From assembly GCA_025458365.1 (NCBI GenBank), contig JALOSP010000068.1, positions 1 through 7,580 of the forward strand: DNA of 7,580 nucleotides, read 5' to 3'. The notes below the pieces were generated by a model, which was given only the letters and a program-made list of their open reading frames with translations, made no database searches and was not told the DNA's origin. Made by a program: the position numbers and the translations under genes. Source of the DNA: Hyphomonadaceae bacterium (GTDB taxonomy: Bacteria > Pseudomonadota > Alphaproteobacteria > Caulobacterales > Aquidulcibacteraceae). Positions 5,991-7,580 of the stretch are shown here, one piece after another; positions within the stretch are counted from its first letter, which is position 1, and each line of letters opens with the position of its first letter.

Positions 5991-6295
5991 GGCACTTCCC
6001 CTTTCAATCTTTCAACTGACCGGCCACCCGCCGGGCTCTTGCCCAGCATGCCGATCAGCAAGCCCACCACATCTTCGACCACGCTGAGATTGGCATGATA
6101 GATGATCGAACTGCCGCTGCGTTCGGTGGTCACCAGATCGGCGTCTTTCAACACTGACAGGTGGCGGCTGACTGTGGGCCAGGCCACGTCGAACGCGGCT
6201 GCCAGATCACCAGCGCTTTTCGGCCCCGACCGCAGGATCGCCAGCACTTCGCGGCGCAGCGGATGGGACAGGGCTTTGAAGACTTCGGTTTGCAT
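5987..6295 (-). CDS. sdpR: ArsR-family transcriptional repressor (SdpR-like)
   Basis: A winged-helix repressor of 102 residues. VFKALSHPLRREVLAIL (5-21) is the typical first helix of the ArsR/SdpR family. GDLAAAFDVAWPTVSRHLSVL (29-49) is the helix-turn-helix with its recognition helix, and DLVTTERSGSSIIYHAN (53-69) is the wing. No Cys-based metal site of the classic ArsR or CadC type is present; the protein has no cysteines. This fits the SdpR subgroup, which is controlled by its membrane partner rather than by a metal. It is translationally coupled to sdpI through a 4-nt overlap. A perfect inverted repeat immediately upstream lies inside the promoter, so autorepression of sdpRI is likely. 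No Shine-Dalgarno is seen before its ATG, and the predicted transcript start falls on or near the ATG, suggesting a leaderless message. Confidence 0.92.
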   Translation of the reverse strand: MQTEVFKALSHPLRREVLAILRSGPKSAGDLAAAFDVAWPTVSRHLSVLKDADLVTTERSGSSIIYHANLSVVEDVVGLLIGMLGKSPAGGRSVERLKGEVP

Positions 6296-6301
6296 GTTTG
6301 C

Positions 6302-6330
6302 TAATTAGCGCATCCGCTAATTGCAGTCAA
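6302..6330 (-). promoter_or_regulatory. Candidate promoter of sdpR-sdpI
   Basis: On the minus strand a -35 hexamer TTGACT (6325-6330, five of six matches to TTGACA) is followed after exactly 17 bp by TAATTA (6302-6307) in the -10 position. The -10 match is poor. A start 7 nt downstream would be at about 6295, the A of the sdpR ATG, consistent with leaderless translation. The whole 36-bp gap between the upstream dehydrogenase stop and sdpR is taken up by this element and its operator. Confidence 0.5.
6303..6322. promoter_or_regulatory. Probable SdpR operator: perfect 8+8 bp inverted repeat
   Basis: AATTAGCG and CGCTAATT are exact reverse complements separated by CATC. The site fills the spacer between the -35 and -10 elements of the sdpR promoter and overlaps the -10, as expected of an autorepressor site that blocks RNA polymerase. 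Size and symmetry suit a dimeric winged-helix repressor of the ArsR family. It is strikingly AT-rich at its ends compared with the surrounding GC-rich DNA. Binding by SdpR itself is inferred from position. Confidence 0.7.
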
Positions 6331-6331
6331 G

Positions 6332-7246
6332 TCACACCACCCGGTTCTCCAAGGGCCGCCCGCCATGGAGTGCCATCAGGTTCATGAGGGCGGCGCGTAC
6401 AGCCTCCTGCACGCTTTCACGGGTGCGTCCGGCAATATGCGGCGTCAACACCACATTGGAGAGGTCCCGCCACAAGACAGGGTCCGTGGGTTCATCGGCA
6501 AACACGTCCAACCCTGCGCCCAGAATGGACTTTGTGCGCAAGGCTTCCAGCAAGGCCACCTCATCAACCACTCCACCGCGCGCCACATTGATCAGCACGC
6601 CCTCGGGACCCAGTGCAGCGAGCACGTCGGCATCGACCACGCCCCGGGTGGCATCGGTCAACGGGCAGGCCAGCATCAGGATGTCGGACCGCCTTGCCAG
6701 TTCCAGCACGCTGTCAACACGCGGCCAGACCAGATCGGGCTTTGCGTTCGGTCCGTGCCAGATCACCTTCAGTCCAAAGGCTTCAGCCCGCACCGCAATC
6801 GCCTGTCCGATCGCGCCCATGCCGAGGATGCCCAATCTGCGCCCGCGCAGCCGGTAACGCGGCGCATGGGACAGGGCATCGGCCCACTCCCCTGCCCGCA
6901 CAAGCCCGTCCAGCTCGATGATATTGCGCTCACCCGCGATCAGGAGACCCATGGCCAGGTCTGCCACGTCATCGGTATTGATGCCGGGCGAATTGCAGAC
7001 CGCGATGTTGGCGGCTTTGGCGGCGGCCAGGTCCACGCCATCCACCCCAACCCCTGCGGCAATCACCGCCTCCAGCCTGGGAAACACTCCAAACAGGGCC
7101 GGGTCGGTGCGCTTGCCACCGATGCAGGCAATGGCGCGCACGCTGGCAAGGGCTGCGCGAGTGCGAGTTCGGGGTGGATGATGAGGATCATGGGGTGGTT
7201 GTGCCGTTGCGATCCTGCGCCAGCATGTAGGCGCGCAGCACCGCAT
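6332..7246 (-). CDS. D-2-hydroxyacid dehydrogenase, N-terminally disrupted (possible pseudogene)
   Basis: The intact part is a typical NAD(P)-dependent D-2-hydroxyacid dehydrogenase (glyoxylate/hydroxypyruvate reductase-like). Numbered from the ATG at 7246, it has the nucleotide-binding LGMGAIGQ (141-148), catalytic Arg223 in NVARGGVVDE, Glu252 in FADEP and His270 in LTPHIAG. The front is wrong. The first 35 residues from this ATG are a Cys/Pro/His/Arg-rich string unlike any family member, lie largely over brnA, and have no Shine-Dalgarno. A GTG at 7141 starts at VRAIACIGG but omits the first strands of the substrate-binding domain. A good family-like start, MILIIHPELA, sits in another frame at 7191 in an ATGA overlap with the brnA stop. 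About 40 residues usually found between these two pieces are missing. The likeliest reading is a gene damaged by an out-of-frame deletion. A shortened functional protein cannot be excluded. Confidence 0.75.
   Translation of the reverse strand: MRCCAPTCWRRIATAQPPHDPHHPPRTRTRAALASVRAIACIGGKRTDPALFGVFPRLEAVIAAGVGVDGVDLAAAKAANIAVCNSPGINTDDVADLAMGLLIAGERNIIELDGLVRAGEWADALSHAPRYRLRGRRLGILGMGAIGQAIAVRAEAFGLKVIWHGPNAKPDLVWPRVDSVLELARRSDILMLACPLTDATRGVVDADVLAALGPEGVLINVARGGVVDEVALLEALRTKSILGAGLDVFADEPTDPVLWRDLSNVVLTPHIAGRTRESVQEAVRAALMNLMALHGGRPLENRVV
7142..7191 (-). other. Out-of-frame N-terminal remnant of the hydroxyacid dehydrogenase
   Basis: From the ATG at 7191 the minus strand reads MILIIHPELALAQPLP, which resembles the first beta strand of D-2-hydroxyacid dehydrogenases. 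The ATG overlaps the brnA TGA as ATGA, a usual arrangement for genes in one operon. This frame differs by one from that of the dehydrogenase body. The reading continues without similarity past 7142. A repeated CTCGCACTCGCG sequence here is a possible deletion scar. Confidence 0.45.
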
Positions 7247-7463
7247 TCATCCGGCTGAGGTGACCCCGGCCACCGGCCCTGAACCAAGCCAGCACATCGG
7301 CATCCACGCGCAGCGAGACAGGTTGTTTGGCTGCACTTTCGGGCATGACCAGCCGGGCGGCCTCAAAGAAGCGCCGGTCCAGCTCTGGAATGTCGGAATA
7401 GTCGATCTGATCGTCACTGATCGCTTCAATCGAGGCCAATCGCTGTTGCGAGATACTCACCAT
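7188..7463 (-). CDS. brnA: BrnA-family antitoxin
   Basis: A protein of 91 residues resembling BrnA, the antitoxin that neutralises the BrnT ribonuclease and represses the brnTA operon. The N-terminal half contains an acidic stretch ISDDQIDYSDIPELDRRFF (about 15-33), which in BrnA is the toxin-facing part. The C-terminal half has PVSLRVDADVLAWFRAGGRG (48-67), followed by a helix ending NAVLRAYMLAQ. This is the ribbon-helix-helix DNA-binding fold of the family. AGGGAG 4 nt upstream of the ATG (7468-7473) is the ribosome binding site. Its start lies 38 nt inside the end of brnT, giving tight coupling of toxin and antitoxin synthesis. The stop overlaps the ATG of the damaged dehydrogenase gene. 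Confidence 0.88.
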   Translation of the reverse strand: MVSISQQRLASIEAISDDQIDYSDIPELDRRFFEAARLVMPESAAKQPVSLRVDADVLAWFRAGGRGHLSRMNAVLRAYMLAQDRNGTTTP

Positions 7464-7580
7464 AAAGCTCCCTTTCTGTCCGGTTGGCCTTGCGGGCGCT
7501 GATGATCCGGATGCGTCCCTGCCGGTCGGTATGTACCACGATCACCACGACAACACCTGCCAGCAAACCGGCGCTGATCT
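7426..7580 (-). CDS. brnT: BrnT-family ribonuclease toxin (partial, N-terminus outside window)
   Basis: Not covered by a complete reading frame in the window because its start is beyond the right edge. The last 51 residues run ISAGLLAGVVVVIVVHTD, then RQGRIRIISARKANRTERELYGEYLATAIGLD, then TGA at 7426-7428. The segment with a hydrophobic strand, a VVHTDR-type turn, RIRIISARKA and ERxxY is the C-terminal signature of BrnT. This is a small RelE-fold ribonuclease whose growth inhibition is relieved by BrnA. Gene order (toxin first, antitoxin second) is the usual one for brnTA. The reading frame overlaps brnA by 38 nt. The catalytic N-terminal half cannot be judged, so toxin activity is not established. 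Confidence 0.8.
   Translation of the reverse strand, partial: ISAGLLAGVVVVIVVHTDRQGRIRIISARKANRTERELYGEYLATAIGLD

Noticed and set aside
5548..6087. 179-codon plus-strand frame opposite sdpI and sdpR
   Set aside because: Low-complexity Thr/Pro/Ala product caused by the complementary codon pattern of a membrane protein gene.
6365..7258. 297-codon plus-strand frame opposite the hydroxyacid dehydrogenase
   Set aside because: Rich in His, Gln and Gly with no family resemblance, while the minus strand carries all catalytic motifs of the dehydrogenase.

Overview
The window looks like chromosomal DNA from a GC-rich alphaproteobacterium of the Caulobacterales/Maricaulales/Hyphomonadales type. The strongest clue is a FliX homologue divergent from flgI, with a CheL-type rod-binding protein and an FlbY-like protein behind flgI. 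This is the flagellar arrangement known from Caulobacter crescentus. The assignment rests on gene content and order; no phylogeny could be run.

Left part (1-2370): on the minus strand flgI (P-ring) is followed by cheL (FlgJ N-terminal-like) and the start of an flbY-like gene that runs off the left edge. On the plus strand is fliX, the regulator that couples early flagellar assembly to FlbD/sigma54 transcription. The 209-bp space between flgI and fliX carries a near-consensus CtrA box beside fliX, a sigma54-like -24/-12 element beside flgI, and a pair of 9-bp direct repeats about 90 bp upstream of that element.

Middle part (2477-5285, plus strand): two adjacent acyl-CoA dehydrogenase genes of unequal length look like the two subunits of a heteromeric (alpha2beta2-type) enzyme. 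Only the first has a candidate catalytic glutamate. A third gene starts inside the end of the second one, from its own Shine-Dalgarno sequence. It encodes a secreted DUF1311/LprI-like protein that has lost the two C-terminal cysteines of the family.

Right part (5286-7580, all minus strand): an sdpR-sdpI pair (ArsR-family repressor and SdpI-family membrane protein, ATGA overlap) lies behind a compact promoter that contains a perfect 8+8 bp inverted repeat, probably the SdpR operator. Upstream of it is a D-2-hydroxyacid dehydrogenase whose catalytic residues are intact but whose N-terminal region is missing and frame-disrupted. It directly follows a BrnT-BrnA toxin-antitoxin pair, with BrnT cut by the right edge. 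The last two plus-strand stop bases and the sdpI stop meet with no spacer, as TGATCA.

I found no RNA gene, insertion sequence, CRISPR array or origin, and no gene-free stretch above 300 bases. I also found no convincing new multi-gene system. The most unusual items are the damaged dehydrogenase, the orphan SdpRI module with its operator in the promoter spacer, and the regulatory layout between flgI and fliX.
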